DNA of 6,279 nt from contig JAJFJE010000197.1 in NCBI GenBank assembly GCA_021774355.1, forward strand, positions 1 through 6,279, read 5' to 3'. Both the position numbers and the translations under genes were made by a program. Shown here piece by piece: positions 5,364-6,279 of the stretch (positions within the stretch are counted from its first letter, which is position 1; the number at the start of each line of letters is the position of its first letter). The notes under the pieces are model-generated. The model was given only the letters and a program-made list of their open reading frames with translations. It did not search any database and was not told the DNA's origin. This DNA comes from Alphaproteobacteria bacterium. Its GTDB lineage: Bacteria > Pseudomonadota > Alphaproteobacteria > Zavarziniales > Zavarziniaceae.

Positions 5364-6279
5364 TCAGGCGCGGTGCGGCGCGAGCCCCGCCGCATGCGGC
5401 GGCGGGCGCAGGGCGAGCCACACCACGGGAGCCACGAACAGCGACGCGACCGTGCCGAAGGCCAGGCCAAGAAAGATCGCCAGGGCGAACATCTGCAGGG
5501 GCTCGGCGCCGAACTGGTAAAGGCAGGCGGCACCGATGGTGACGGTCAGGGCGGTGAAGACCGTGCGCCGCCGGACCTGGGCGATACTGCCATTGACCAG
5601 GGTCACCAGGGCGACCGGGGGGGCGTCGCGCAGGGTCTCGCGGATCCGGTCGAAGACCACCACGACGCCGTTCAGGGTGTAGCCGATCACGGTCAGGGTG
5701 GCGGCGATGAAGGTGATGTCGATCTCCTGGTAGAACAGGGCGAAGCAACTGATCGCCAACCACACCGCACTGATCACGGTGGCCATGGCGGCGACGCCGT
5801 AACGCCAGCCGAAGCGCCACAGGATGAACAGGAAAGTGCCGGCCAGGGCCAGCAACACGACCGCGATCGACTGCATCACCAGATGGCGGGCGACGCCCGG
5901 ATCGGCGGTGTTTTCCGCGAAGCTGACGGTGGGGCCGTAGCTGTCCCTGAACTGAGCAATGACGTCGTTGACCTGGTCGGTGGTCAGGACGTCGTCGAAG
6001 CGCGCGGCGATCACATTCTGCCCGTCGCCGCCGATCGAGACAGTGGCCGGCGCTATCCCCGAACCATAGATCAGGTCCGTGGCGTCGGACTGGGTGATCG
6101 ACCGGTCGATCTCGACGTCGAGCGCCGTGCCGGCCTTGAACTCGATATCGTAGTTGAGCGGCCGGGTCGCGACGGCCCACAGCCCGGCCGCGGCGAAGAC
6201 CACGGTCGCCAGCGCAACGAGTCTGCCAATGGCGACATAGTTCAGGGCGCGCCGCGGCAGGGCCGGCCGGCGCGGCCCG
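5364..6279 (-). CDS. secF: SecF-type Sec translocon accessory protein, atypical (N-terminal end outside window)
   Basis: SecF works with SecD in the inner membrane, using the proton gradient to help pull exported proteins through SecYEG. About 304 residues are visible, close to full SecF length. A GTG at 6203 is in frame but would cut off most of TM1 (YVAIGRLVALATVVFAAAGLWAV), so the true start lies beyond the right edge, or this is the SecF half of a SecDF fusion. After TM1 come LNYDIEFKAGTALDVEI (usual form NFGIDFTGGT), a periplasmic domain, YGPTVS, and the helices of the export domain: WRFGW, EIDITFIAATLTVIGYTLNG-VVVVFDRIRE, GSIAQVRRRT and FGTVASLFVAP. Family membership is clear. Compared with E. 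coli SecF recalled from memory, the essential Asp213 (SLND) is Gly here (codon 5669-5667) and the upstream His-Asp pair is Ser-Ala. The Arg247 equivalent (RRRT, codon 5567-5565) remains. This suggests a paralogue with altered or lost proton coupling. The barrel gene follows after 26 nt. Confidence 0.85.
   Translation of the reverse strand, partial: GPRRPALPRRALNYVAIGRLVALATVVFAAAGLWAVATRPLNYDIEFKAGTALDVEIDRSITQSDATDLIYGSGIAPATVSIGGDGQNVIAARFDDVLTTDQVNDVIAQFRDSYGPTVSFAENTADPGVARHLVMQSIAVVLLALAGTFLFILWRFGWRYGVAAMATVISAVWLAISCFALFYQEIDITFIAATLTVIGYTLNGVVVVFDRIRETLRDAPPVALVTLVNGSIAQVRRRTVFTALTVTIGAACLYQFGAEPLQMFALAIFLGLAFGTVASLFVAPVVWLALRPPPHAAGLAPHRA

Noticed and set aside
5338..6180. Minus-strand extension of the barrel frame upstream into the SecF gene (a 671-residue fusion)
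   Set aside because: The extension overlaps SecF in another frame and is Arg/Gly/Pro-rich. The barrel protein has its own ATG with GAGGA and a signal peptide at 5337.

Overview
The window is GC-rich DNA with strong G/C preference at third codon positions. Together with the protein types present, this suggests an alphaproteobacterium (Rhodospirillales-like). That placement is an inference from composition and family resemblance; there is no rRNA or other marker gene here.

Layout, left to right. (1) Positions 1-927, minus strand: the first 309 codons of a large glycine/alanine/threonine-rich beta-helix protein resembling an autotransporter passenger or adhesin. It runs off the left edge. (2) Positions 928-1090: a compact divergent control region, the only AT-rich part of the window. 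It has a good sigma70-type promoter in each direction. A perfect 7-3-7 inverted repeat covers the -10 box of the leftward promoter, and weaker dyads lie in the rightward one. (3) Positions 1091-4145, plus strand: a tight three-gene operon of a MarR-family repressor, an EmrA-type periplasmic adaptor and an EmrB-type 14-helix DHA2 drug/H+ antiporter, with gaps of 6 and 7 bases. (4) Positions 4146-4164: a 19-base convergent gap with a hairpin that includes both stop codons. (5) Positions 4165-5337, minus strand: an outer-membrane beta-barrel, porin-like protein. Its signal-peptide core is encoded by a 9-bp tandem repeat. (6) Positions 5364-6279, minus strand: a SecF-type Sec accessory membrane protein, incomplete at its start, lying 26 bases upstream of the barrel gene.

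Functionally, the marR-emrA-emrB operon is a classical self-regulated efflux module that would need a TolC-like channel encoded elsewhere. The divergent promoters could let the MarR protein also control the surface protein. On the right, the SecF-like protein and the barrel protein are probably co-transcribed. By alignment from memory to E. coli SecF, the SecF-like protein lacks the proton-relay aspartate (Gly in the 'NG' of GYTLNG) and the His-Asp pair of the preceding helix, but keeps the matching arginine. It may therefore be a specialised or degenerate paralogue rather than the housekeeping SecF. This is the most unusual signal in the window.
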